A DNA stretch of 64,000 nucleotides from Stromatinia cepivora (taxonomy: Eukaryota > Ascomycota > Leotiomycetes > Helotiales > Sclerotiniaceae), in assembly GCA_014898415.1 (NCBI GenBank), contig RCTD01000006.1:1736001-1800000 (forward strand), written 5' to 3'. Below are positions 25,621 through 37,289 of the stretch, one piece after another. Position 1 is the first letter of the stretch. The number at the start of each line of letters is the position of its first letter. The translations under genes and the position numbers were made by a program. The notes beneath the pieces were generated by a model. That model was not told where the DNA came from, did not search any database, and saw only the letters and a list, made by a program, of their open reading frames with translations.

Positions 25621-27159
25621 ATAATACTATTATTTCCTGTATCAAAAGTTAACAGATTATAAGATCCGATTGTATAATAATGATTAAAAAGTAAAGCAAA
25701 TCGAGAAAGGATTAATATAATTAATAGGGGTAAAATAGAATAAAAATCAGAGTTTTTATATAGTATTATCGAAATAGAGTTGAAATACAATAATACAGTT
25801 TATAATTCATAATATTATAAATTAGAATAAAGAACAATCTGTATAATATTGATACAGAATTATAGTAGAAACGAAGAGCAAATTCGTATAGTTACAAGAA
25901 AACACATTACAATATGATTTTACGAATTTTCTTATTATTTTATTTTTATATTTCTTTATTATTCCAAACCTATTTATTATACATTTTTTAAAACCATCTT
26001 AAAAACCTGAAGATTATCTTCGATACTCATCAAACAATAAGAAATTTTCACAATATCAGAATCAAATAACCCTTTGAAATTCGATCAAAATAATTATAAG
26101 TAATAATTCAGACAAACGAAGATATAATTAAGAAAAAAAGAATGATTTTATATAATTGATCAAATATTAAACGAATATATATAGATTACAGAATCTAATA
26201 CAATATCTGTCTATAAAATCAATAATTATATATATTATAATATCGAATTGAAATCGGAATATTTAAAGAACGAAATGAATACATTATTATATATTTGTAT
26301 AACATTTAATAATAATAATGAAGTCTTTATCAACAAATATTCAACAATATATATACTCTAGAGATATCTTAAATCAAAATATATCAGAATCAATATAATC
26401 ATAATCAATATATATATAACAATAATCTAGAACTTCAAATTTCAATCCGATATTTATTCTGATATGATTATTATCGAAGTCTAAAATAAATTGAAAGAGT
26501 ATAGAAGGAAATTAAAGATTGCAAACAAAAGTTGTCGATCAATATATCAAGATACTATCTTGTTCTTGGTTTTAATATATAATTTTCTAATTGATTATCA
26601 AAGAATAATGAATATATTGGATATCCAAATCAGTTTTAATATCAACAATAAGATCAAGTATTTGTAAATTAAGGAATTTCATTTTAAAAATGAATTAAAA
26701 CAAATATAAATTGTAAAAAGATTTAGATATATTTTTTGATATCAAGAATCAGATTTCGAGATCTTAAATAATGTTTGTGATTTGTATTAAAAGAAAGATC
26801 ATTATATATAAGATTATCTATATTTAGTATAAATTAATAAACTTTTTTATAATTATTTTTGTTATTAAAAGAGAAAAAAATCATTGAATTCAAAAAAGAT
26901 TTACTTCAATAAGAAAGATTAAATATACTTTACTAATAATATTTCTGAATCAGATTTCGATATTAAGAATATAATAAAGGAAGATTATAATTTGATAAAG
27001 GAGATTATTAATAAGATTTCCTTTAACAAATGATATATTGATATAAATATTTCTTTATATATATTTGATTAATCTTTATTATTTAGATTAATAGATTTTA
27101 TTATCAAACAAAAAATAAAGATTAATAAGAAAATGATATATTATTGTTATTAGGGTTTA

Positions 27160-27850
27160 ATGGATATAGTATATGAAGATGGTTTTAAAATGTTATTTTC
27201 AAATGTATTATATATATTAGGGCTAGAAGTAAATTTGCTGTTAAGAAAAAGGATCTACGAAATAAAGCTGCAAAGGGAATTCAACTTTTATTATATATAT
27301 TTCAAAAAGGACAATAAGAAAATCATTTATATTAAAATGCAAAACGGAATGTATATAGTTTCATATATAACTAAAGAATATAAGGATATAGTTTTCTATT
27401 CGAGTATATATTAAAATGATCAGAAAAAAGACTTTTCTTTAAAAATAATCGATGGTATCAAAGATACTGATAATGAATTAATATTCAAGGAGAAAAAGAG
27501 ATATTTATTATAATATCAAAGATTCAATTATTTAAATCCAGATAAAATCAAGAATCTATATAAGATATCTAATATAATTAAACCAATAAAGATCCTAATT
27601 GAATTAGATATTTGCAAAATATATATATTCATCAAAATAATCAATCGTATTCCAAAACAATTAAGTTTATATAAATCAAAGAAACTCGAATTTATACATT
27701 TCGATATTGTAAAACCATTCCCAAAATCGATTCAAAGGAATTGTTATTTCATATTGATCATTAACAATTATATAAAAGTAAATTGGATTATACTATTTAA
27801 ATAAAAAAACGATACAATTTAAATATTGAAAACTTGGAAAAAGGAAATGG
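27160..27850 (+). pseudogene. GAG-pre-integrase and integrase relic of outer copia
   Basis: 27160-27414 reads MLFSNVLYILGLEVNLLLRK, the GAG-pre-integrase motif 'L.NVLYVPGL..NLLS'. Around 27700-27800 comes FDIVKPFPKSIQRN then ILIINNYIKVNWI, the integrase core 'D..GP.P.S..G.RYFL..IDDYTR..W' with the catalytic first Asp position recognisable. Frames are interrupted by TAA/TAG. Confidence 0.7.
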
Positions 27851-29319
27851 AATTAGCTATTGAAGAAAAGATCATTATAGTCAGAACTAACAATATATCA
27901 GAACTCCTATAAGCTATTCATAAATAATTATCAAGTATACAATCCGAAGTCATAATAATCGTTTCTTTATATCAAAACAGATCTGCAGAATAGAATATAA
28001 GGATTACAAAAGCAAATATAAAAATAATATTAAAAAAAGCTAGATTACTATTAAAGTTTTGAAATGAAATTATAAAATACAATACTTATATCAAGAATCG
28101 TATTAATATTAATCCTAATATAAACAAAATAAATCGATTCTCTACAAAAACTTTTACAAATATAATATTAGATATAAAGATATACAAAATCTAAAAGAGC
28201 AAATATTACATTTATATCAATCCCAAGATTATTCCGAAAAAGCAAAGATATAACAAATTATAGGATACTTCGAGAATCAATATATTCCTAGGATATTCAA
28301 AAGTTACGAATAAATATATCAAAATATATTCTCTAGAATTAGACTATACATTTCGATCAAATAGAATAATCATAAATGAATCTTATCAAGAAAGAGATTT
28401 GGATTTTAAATTAAGAAATTATAAATCAGATCTACAAAGAATAAAGAATATAAAACCAAATCAAAAATCTTATAATAGATTAACAATAAACAAAACATCT
28501 TCTTTATTCTCAATACCAAACGCGATATCTATATTACCTTCATTTCAAATGTTCTCTTCAATAGATATTATATCGAATTCAATAATTATATTAAGCACCC
28601 TAATTATCGAATTGAAATCAAATAAATTAGATATATTAATACCAATATATAATGAAGATGAAGATAACAATATCCAGAAGATAAATCAAGAATCTTCTTT
28701 TAAGAATATTTCAAATATCGAATCCATCATTTCAAAAGTTCTAATCCAAAAATCAACTTCTGCAAATTCTAAATCTATATCAAAAGCAAAATTTAAAATC
28801 ATTTTAAATTTTGTTAATAAATTTATTTCAATAAAATCAAAAAACAAAGTAAATCTATAATCATCTAAAATCGAATAAAAAAATGCAATAAATCTTGAAG
28901 ATGAATTTTTAAGGTATCTAATACGAAAACAGAAAAAAGATATAAAACAAAATTCTAAAAGAAAACAGAAAAGTAAGATTATAAAAGTATTAATTATAAT
29001 ATCTATATAGGCCAAAACTCAAAAAAGTGTAGAATATATTATAATTACAATTCCAATTATTTACAAAATAAATCCTTATATCAAAGACAAGATTATTTTA
29101 GATTTCATGATTTTATTGATAGATATAAGTAATATAGAAGGTATAATATATTCAATCGAAGAAATTCTAGGAATCAAAATATTAAGAATTTATAAGGAAA
29201 TAATATCGGATTAAGAATACTCTGAAAAATGAAAGGAAGTTATTTAAAAGGAAATCATATCTTTAATTCAAAATGATATTTGGGAAAAATATATACTTTT
29301 TAAAAAAAGTAATCTAGTT

Positions 29320-29800
29320 TTGATGAAATGGATATTTATAGTTAAGATCAAGGATAACAAAATAAAACGATTCAAGGCAAGATTAATGATTCGAAAATTC
29401 AATCAAATATTAGGAAAAGATTATAATGAAATGTTTATATCAATAATGAAGCTAAATATATTCAAATTATTTCTAATTATTATTGTAAAGGAAAATTTGG
29501 AATATTTATATTTCGATATCAAAAACGCTTTTATTGAATTATATTTAAAGGAAAAGATCTATTTCGAATTATTTCAAAGTATCAAAATCGAAAAGGGATA
29601 TATATTACAAGTTCTACAAAGTCTATATAATTTGAAATAAATTAAAAGGGATTGGAGTTTATTATTAAAGAAAGAGCTTTTAGGTATAAACTTTATACAA
29701 AGTTTAGTAGATTTATATCTATATATATTCAAAGATTATAATATAATATTATTAGTATATATCGATGATATTGTTATTGTATTGTATATATTATTGTAAA
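29320..29800 (+). pseudogene. Reverse transcriptase relic of outer copia
   Basis: MKWIFIVKIKDNKIKRFKAR, then FNQILGKDYNEMF, LYFDIKNAFIELYLKEKIYF and LQSLYNLK. This is the copia RT order KW.FK.K...G.I.R.KARLVA.G, D...TF.P, D.KTAFL.G.L.E.I.M, LK.SLYGLK. After a stop at 29638 it continues to ILLVYIDDIVIV at about 29750, the YVDD catalytic box as YIDD. Confidence 0.8.
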
Positions 29801-30540
29801 TCATTTAATTCGATGAAAAATTATCAATTCGTTTTAATATCAAGAATTTAGGAAAGATTAGTAAGATTCTAGATATTAGAATCATTTGCAATAGAAAAGT
29901 ATATATATTAATTATAAATCAAAAAGAATATCTCAATATTATATTAACCAAATATAATATTATATATAGATAATACTAAATCAAGAAACTACTAATAATG
30001 GATTATATCTATCTTCGATTAGCAATCGATAATAATGAACTAATAGATATAAACAAATATCAATAACAAATAAAAAGTATAATTTATCCAATAATATATA
30101 TTCAATCAGATATAATATTCTTAATTGGAAGATTTTCATAATTTATAACAAAATCAATAAAACATTATATTATAGTTTTGAAGAATTTGATATGATATCT
30201 ATGATCAACAATCAAACAGAAATTATAATTCAAATCAAAAAGAGTACAATTTGATATTTGTAAAGAATATAATATATTTGATAATATAATAAAGATATAT
30301 ACAGATACAGATTGGATTAATAATAAATATAATCGGAAAAGTGTTTTAGGGGGAATTGTAATATTCTATAGAGATTTTATATTATAGATTAATAAGAAAT
30401 AAATATCTATAGTCATTTTTAGTATGGAATCAGAATATATTATGATAGTAATGTTCATTAAATAAGGGAGATGAATTGTATAAATGCTTAAAGATTTATT
30501 CGGATCAAGTTATATTGGAAAGAACGGAGATATGGTTTAG

Positions 30541-30768
30541 ATGTTTGGTGATAATCAGGGTGCTTTAGTTTTAATTAAGAATCTATGTTTGTATGAACGA
30601 TTCAAATATATAGATATCAGTTATTATTTCATTAGGGATTTGATAGAAAAGGAGAAAATCGTTATTAGTTATATCAATACATACGATATGGTTGTTGATG
30701 GAATGACGAAGTTTTATGTAAAAATTGCTTTCGAAAGGTTCAAGAAAATATTAGGATTAGTAGTTTAA
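30541..30768 (+). pseudogene. RNase H end of outer copia pol
   Basis: Reads GDNQGALVLIKNLCLYERFK, then YIDISYYFIRDLIEKEKI and DMVVDGMTKFY. This is the copia RNase H terminus 'CDN..AI.L..NP..H.R.KHIDI.YHF.RE....G.I...Y......AD..TK'. It ends 33 bases before the 3' LTR, the normal position. Confidence 0.85.
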
Positions 30769-30800
30769 AAGGATCGAATAGGATATCCTTAATGGGGGAG

Positions 30801-30966
30801 TGTTAGAAATGAAACTATTATAGGATTAGAATTGAGGTCACATGATCACAATGATGCACAAACCATATTTGGGAATAATTTTAATTCTACTCCTACTAGA
30901 ATAATAGATCCTTAGTTCAACCTATATAATCAACAATACTATTATTTCCTGCACTAAAAGTTAACA
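30801..30966 (+). repeat. 3' LTR of outer copia element
   Basis: 166 bases, TGTTAGAAATGA to AAAGTTAACA, preceded by the purine tract AATGGGGGAG. It matches both halves of the split 5' LTR. Confidence 0.88.
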
Positions 30967-32095
30967 TAAATCTATATAAAAGATTATTGATTAATATCAA
31001 ATAAAATCTATACAACAAAATGAATCCATATCTATACTATCAATTCCAATTTCAAAGAATCAAATAGATTTTATTTCAAATATAAAGCTCGATATGAATA
31101 ATATGTATTGATTATAAATTATTGGTTTTGTATCTTTTTACTAATAAAACAAAATAAAGATTATATATTTTATATAAAATGATTAAATTAAATATAAGAA
31201 ACTATTTGATAAAAATAATTAAATAAAATAAGAACAATTCTAATACTTTAGGAATAAGATTTTAAAAATATATTATATAGAAAAAGAAATTTAATTAATA
31301 TATTAACAAAAGTTTTATTTAAATTATACAATTTTATTTATCATTATTATTTTCTAAAATGTTTTCAAAAAATAATAAAAATAAATATCGAAAAGTTTTT
31401 CAAAAGCAAATCATCCTTTAATAATAATCAAATCGAAAAGATGCTTTTTGTATAATTTCAGAATAAATTATTTGTTTTTTGATTATAATATATAAACGAA
31501 TTTTTATTATATTATGTTTGGGATTATAAAATCAAATTAATATCTGGGAAAAAGTTATTGTATTTTAAAAATTATTCTTTGTTTTCTTTAAAATTGAAAA
31601 TTATCCGGAAATGGATTAATAATAATTTATTTAAAGAATTTATTTAAGAATTATAATTATATAATATTATTCCTTTATTTCTTATTATTAAATCTGTTGA
31701 AGGTCACGTATTTGAAGGTCATAAACCTTATAATTGGGAAGTAGTGGCTCAGAGACTATAATGGAATAAACAAATATCAAGTTATAATAGTAAAAGTTGA
31801 ATGATATAGTGATATTATATATAATTTTTGAATACAGATTCTTAATCTTTAATATTAAGGATATAACCTTCTTATATACCTCTTCCGAATTCTTTATATA
31901 TCAAAGTTTTATTTTTATTCGTCAATTTGAGTAAAGGTTCATCATTCTAATTATCTTGATTAATATAATAAAGGTTCTTTATTTCGAACAATCCTAATAT
32001 TCGATTAATTTAAGTTTCTTTATTCGAATATCTATGAATTCGATGGTTTCGTATATACTAGTGAATTTGTAGAGTTCGAATTCGTATTCGTATAT
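30967..32095. other. AT-rich relic DNA
   Basis: Strongly AT-rich, no frame of note. A less degenerate patch at about 31694-31765 (GTTGAAGGTCACGTATTTGA) may be a fragment of another element; not identified. Confidence 0.4.
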
Positions 32096-32457
32096 TGATT
32101 GATTAGGTTGATTTGATTGATTTGATTAATTTGGTCAATTTGATTGATTAGATTAATTTGGTCAATTTGATTGATCAAATTGATCAAATCGACCTAATTG
32201 ATCAAAATGATTTAATTGATCTTATTTATTGTATTAATCTTATTATTCAGAATGAATATAATATATATATATATATAGATCGATTAGATCTATTTGGTCA
32301 ATTTAGTTGATTTAATCAATTAGATTGAATTAATCAAATTAACCAAATTAACCAAATTAATCAAATTGATCTAATCGGTCTAATTGATCATATTGATTAT
32401 ATTATTCTTATTATTCGGAATGAATATATTCTATATATATATATATATATATATATA
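32096..32457. repeat. Tandem pair of long imperfect hairpins with TA tracts
   Basis: Two head-to-tail units of about 170 bases. Each has a left arm rich in TTGATT/TTGGTCAATT and a right arm rich in AATTGATC/AATCAAATT, able to fold back. A spacer with TTATTATTC(A/G)GAATGAATAT follows, then a TA run (32256-32276 and 32434-32457). Composition is almost purely ATTGA/TCAAT words. Confidence 0.7.
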
Positions 32458-32879
32458 GGTTTTTATATTATGAAGTAATTAATGAAAATTATTTATTATT
32501 TAATAATAATAACAATCCTTTATAATAAATACCTCATTATTATAAATATTTTTACTTTCTAGATTATATAAAAATAGATTTCTATACTTTTTATATCACT
32601 TTGAATTATTAATAATTTATTATTATAAACTTAAATTGGATATATATACAATCTTAAGATGATCAAAATCTTATATTAAAATAATGAAATCTAATTGTTT
32701 TTATATATAATTTAAATTACAAAAACTATTAATATTCATTTAAAAGATTAATTCATATTTTGAATTATTTTAATAAATCTTGATAATTTAATTCTTTCTA
32801 ATAATTTTATAAAATCATTTATTAAATATTTATCAATTGATATCTATATTAATTTAATCAGATTTTTATTTATTAAATC

Positions 32880-33365
32880 TCTAATTAAATAATATTTAGT
32901 ATTAATATATTTATTTCTATTATGATATATAGGGTTTTCTAATATGAATATAACAGTTTTATTATCAATATATAATGGAAATATACTTTGATTATATTGA
33001 TTTAATTCTTTTAATATTTTTTAGAGATATATAGCTTCTTTAACAGCTAAATTAATAAAAATTAGTTCAGATTCAGCTGTATTTTGAACTATTATTGATT
33101 GTAATTTAGTTTTCCTATTAATTAGTTTATTTTCATATATAAATATATAACCATTAATTGATTTAATTGATTTTTTATCTTCTATATAATCTATATTATT
33201 ATATCCTTTTATAAAATTATTATTATCTCTTTTATAAATAGTTTTAAATCCTTTTAAATATCTAAATATTCTTTTTGTTTCATTTAAATAATCTTTACTA
33301 AAATTAGATATAAATTTAATTAGTTTTAATATTGCAAAAGTAATATCCTATTTAGTATCTAAAAC
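32880..33365 (-). pseudogene. Reversed copia RNase H relic
   Basis: Minus strand reads ITFAILKLIKFISNFSKDY, RIFRYLKGFKTIYK, then SINGYIFIYENKLINRKTK, QNTAESELIFINLAVKEAIY and LYIDNKTVIFILENPIYHNR. This is the copia order 'YLKGT...GY.DADWAGD..RKSTSGYVF..G..ISW.SKKQ..VA.SS.EAEY.A......E..W...DN..AI.L..NP..H.R'. It belongs to a third copia element in opposite orientation to the nest; its LTRs were not found. Confidence 0.7.
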
Positions 33366-33476
33366 TCAGAAATCATTTAATATTTAATTCTTTGAATTTC
33401 GTATCGAGAATATAATATAGTAATTAATTGATCTTTAAAGGAACAAAGATATAAATTATAATATATTTGTTATTAT

Positions 33477-34991
33477 TGTCACGAGATACACGTGATCGCG
33501 TCCGATCGGGCTAGTACAGTATTAAGCTTCGAGCCGATCATATATATAGCTTTGTAATACACTCTCTTTAGCTTTATAACTTTTAATTTTAAGATTAATC
33601 TCTAAATACTCATTAGATTCATTATATTATTAAAAGCTTTTTCAAATAAAAAATAGAATAACATCTATATATACTCATACACATTCCATTTGCTCCTATC
33701 TAAATATATCGTTTATACTCTTTCACTTACATATAAATCTTCTTGATATTATTCAAAAGTATTATCTTTTTTTTTACCCTTAATTTCTAAATTATGGATT
33801 ACGATTCGATAAACCTCACGATTGCAAAACTTCGTAACAAAGTGACTCATCAGCAGAATGAAATCTCGTTCCTACACTCCCTGATTCTCGAACACACTCC
33901 TACTACTCATACTCCTTCTCATCCGAAACCCTCTCTCCCTAAAGCTTTCTTCTCTTGATCAAAACGTTCCCTTAGATCATACAACGATCCTGAATCAACT
34001 CATACATATTTACAACAATCCGAATAAAGTTCAAAAAGCCGAAGATAAACTATTCACTCTTAAACAAGGAATCGATTCTCTATATACCTATATTACAAAA
34101 TTCGAAAGGACCCTTTACAAAGCCAAAAATCAGAATTGACCCAATTCGAATAAAATCTCAACCTTTCGCAATAGATTTAATATTATTCTTAAAAATCGTC
34201 TTTCTCAATAGCTTTCTCTTCCCTATTTCTATCCCAACTTTATTCAAATCATATAACAATTAACTGCTCATATAACAAATGGATTCCTTATATCATTTCA
34301 TTCTAATGAATCTAAAGCCCTACATATATTACAGAATCCATCCCACTCTCGGAATTATGATCCAATGAATGTTAGCAACCTTAATATTATTAATACCTTT
34401 AACCTTTTTGATACCCAATCGAACAAATTTAATTGTATTCTGATTCTACCCCGCATACGAACACCCGAGTTTTCCTCTTTTGAAAAAATTCTTTTACATA
34501 AACAAAATAAATACATACAATATAAAAATAACTTTCATTAAATACAAGCCTATCCACTAAACCCGCATTAAGGAATCCAAAATCGATAAAAATCTGTTCT
34601 GGTTATTATATTGATTACTAAGCCCGAAAACGATAATGATAAGAATCTAGAAGAAATGATCAATAACCGATATTTTGAAAATCGCTTGAAAAAGGTATAT
34701 AATACAATGAATATATATTCATTAACTATAATACAATCCGTACATCAGGAATTTTTATCAAAAAAAGATTAATGATCATTTTATATTTAAATTATTCATT
34801 TAAAATGAATTCGAAGCGAATTCTTTAGAAAGGGAAAGTAATATTACAAAATACACATGATCGCGTTCGATCGGGCTAATACAATACTAAGCTTCAAGCC
34901 AATCATATATATAGCTTCATAGCACACTCTCTTTAGCTCTGTAGCTTTTAATTCTAAGGTTGATCTCTAAACGCTCATTGGGTTCGTCACA
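33477..34991 (+). mobile_element. Gag-only LTR retroelement, copy B
   Basis: 1515-bp second copy of the family at 18226-19901, same orientation. LTRs 33477-33627 and 34842-34991; perfect 5-bp target duplication ATTAT (33472-33476, 34992-34996). The gag ATG is intact here (ATGGATTACGATTCG at about 33794), reading DYDSINLTIAKLRNKV and HQQNEISFLHSLILE. Copy B lacks about 160 bases of the gag middle present in copy A (about 18690-18850), where the sequence jumps from the KPSLP region to the SS.DQNV region. Downstream gag sequence is collinear with copy A and ends before the 3' LTR. There is no room for pol. It is less RIP-altered than copy A inside, with more C kept. Confidence 0.85.
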
Positions 34992-34996
34992 ATTAT

Positions 34997-35620
34997 AAAT
35001 AAGGGATATAATAAAAAAAGAAAAAAAGAATTATTATATTATATTCTTTTGAAATAATAATTTTATTTTATAAAAGCTTAAAATAAATATTAAATTAAAA
35101 AAATAATAATATTACAATAATAATAATTGATTTGTTTTTATAAATTTGAATTATATATAAAAACAATCAGATTTTATCATTTCAATATATAACTTTGGTT
35201 ATTTTAGAATTGTATATATATTCTATTTAAATTTATAATAATAGATATATCGAATTATTATAAATCACTAATAATTCAAAGTAATTCAGAATCATTATGA
35301 ATCAATAATAATTCGAAATAATATAAAGAATATAAAGATCTATATATTCAATATAAATTCCTTTTGTAAAGTTTTATACTCAAGATTAATCATTTAATAT
35401 TATAATATTATAATTACGAATTGCAATTCTTATTTGAGAATACCTTCGATTCTTATTTGAAGTCTAATATAAACCTGCTTCGAATTCCTAGATCACTTCC
35501 ACGTGATCTAGAAGGCAAGAATACTCGTAACATTGAAGACTTTTTAATATAATTTTTATTATTTTATAATCAATAATTATAAAGTAATAATTAATTAAAA
35601 GATTTGAGATTGATTGAATT
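34997..35620. other. AT-rich relic DNA
   Basis: No gene. A less AT-rich patch at about 35480-35550 includes CTAGATCACTTCCACGTGATCTAG, a near-perfect palindrome, and ends CGTAACATTG; possibly an element terminus. Confidence 0.4.
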
Positions 35621-35624
35621 GAAG

Positions 35625-36195
35625 AGTTGAAATTGAAAGTTTAAAATTTTGAAAACGATTCTAATTAATTTAATAAATCAAAGAATATAATAAAAAAAAT
35701 AAAGAATTTCAAAATATCTCGAATTCTTTTTTTATAAATATCGGATTTGAAGTATCTTCGATGTTTTAGTCCCGAGCTTGAGATAAGAGTATATTATATC
35801 ATTTATATTATCTTAATAAAAAGTTTAAAATCTAAATACATTTATACATTTAGTTCTTTCAAATTTAAAATCATATTCAAAATTTATAAAAATTATATAA
35901 GAGTTGAAATCTACTTTATACTTTAGTATAATTGAAGTTAAAAAGATTAAAAATAATTCTGATCAATTTAATTAGAATATATATATTAAAAAAAAACTTT
36001 TAAATATTTCGAATTCTCTTTCTCTTTTGAAACATCTTCGGCGTTTTGATCCCGAGTTTAAAATAAGATTATATTATATCATTTTAATAAAAGTTTAAGA
36101 TTTATATTTTTATTAATATTTATATCTAGATTCAGGATTCGTGAGAATTATATAAAATCTGCAATTTATTTTATATTTTAATATAGTATGAAAGA
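35625..36195. repeat. Diverged tandem duplication, unit about 285 bp
   Basis: Two adjacent units share an order of landmarks. GAAGTATCTTCGATGTTTTA then GTCCCGAG near 35757 corresponds to GAAACATCTTCGGCGTTTTG then ATCCCGAG near 36040. Both are preceded by ATATTTCGAATTC or ATCTCGAATTC and followed by AGATTATATTATATCATTT. Differences are mostly transitions, so the duplication predates RIP or was itself RIP-targeted. Confidence 0.65.
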
Positions 36196-37289
36196 GATAG
36201 ATCGAGATATATACGTTCCGATAGTATACTATAAAAAAGAATAGAGATTGAAATTGATTAAATTATATTATAAAAGCTTCAAATAATAAGATTAATAGAT
36301 TAAATAATGATTTAGATTATATATAAATGATATACAAAAATATTAATGAAAAACGATTAATTTCTTCAAGAAGAAAGGAATAGAACCCTCTCTTTGTTAC
36401 GGGTTCACCACCCGTTCCTAGCTAGCATAGATGCCTCAGGCACCCATTATTCTCCATATGGCCTTCTTCCAAGGCCCTGCCACCGCCGTAATACTCTTAT
36501 ATCTAACTACAAAGAGTTATATAATCATATAATCATATAACTACGAACTAACTACGTATTAGACCTTAATACCCCAACTCTCTTATAATAGAATTTGATA
36601 TATAGATTATCTCTTTAAAGAAATGATAAAAATTCTAAATAGCTTCAAAATTCGTAATTAATTAAATATATATAAAATGATTTTTAAACTATAAATATTT
36701 AATAAATTATACAATACAAACTAATTATGGATTTTAAAGAGTATAAAAAATAACTATAAAAAGTATAATAAATCTATTATTATTTTTATTCTCGAAAGAA
36801 CCGAAGTCAAAACTTGTAGTAGATATTATAATATATATTATTATTTATTTATAATAAATAATCTCAATTCATTCTTAATCATATTATATTATCAAATCCA
36901 TCCATTTATACTAGATCTATTTATTCACCCATATCAAAGAAATTCAACTTATCGATTTACTAGTTATCAATACTAACATCAACAAAATTGTATAGGATAC
37001 ACACTTTACGATAAACAAAACAAAAAAACAAGCCAAAACAAGCCAAAAGAAAACAAGCCAAAACAAGCCAAGATAAAACAAACACTCGCTCATTCGCTCA
37101 CTGAAACCTTAAACCCTTTCCTCAAGCAACTCTCCCAAACGGTTTGCAAAACTAACTGTCATCTCAACCCATTCGGAAACATCCTCCCCCCATTTCCTCA
37201 ACTCCATAATTCTTTTGCGCGGGCATGCGAGTCCTGCGCTACCTTTGCCTCTCGATTCTGTATTACTCTTCTTATCTCCCTAGACAGTA
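36196..37289. other. Right edge of the AT-rich block
   Basis: AT-rich to about 37000, with a GC-balanced fragment 36395-36500 beginning TGTTACGGGTTCACC, related to 16291. Near 37020-37080 there is a short array of AACAAGCCAA units. Normal composition resumes at about 37080. No gene. Confidence 0.5.

Larger units (their letters stand above)
16975..30966 (+). mobile_element. Outer Ty1/copia retrotransposon (interrupted, RIP-degraded)
   Basis: LTRs are 166 bp: the 3' LTR is 30801-30966. The 5' LTR is split into 16975-17111 and 25626-25654 by insertion of another element, and the two pieces add to exactly 166 bp. Ends are TGTTAGAAATGA...AGTTAACA. A purine tract ending GGGGGAG precedes the 3' LTR. 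Without the 8.5-kb insertion the element is about 5.48 kb, normal for copia. Plus-strand relics in copia order are visible: GAG-pre-integrase/integrase (27160-27850), reverse transcriptase (29320-29790) and RNase H (30541-30768). Stops and LTR differences are mostly transitions, as expected of RIP. Flanking 5-mers are ATAAT and TAAAT, so the target duplication is not intact. Confidence 0.85.
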
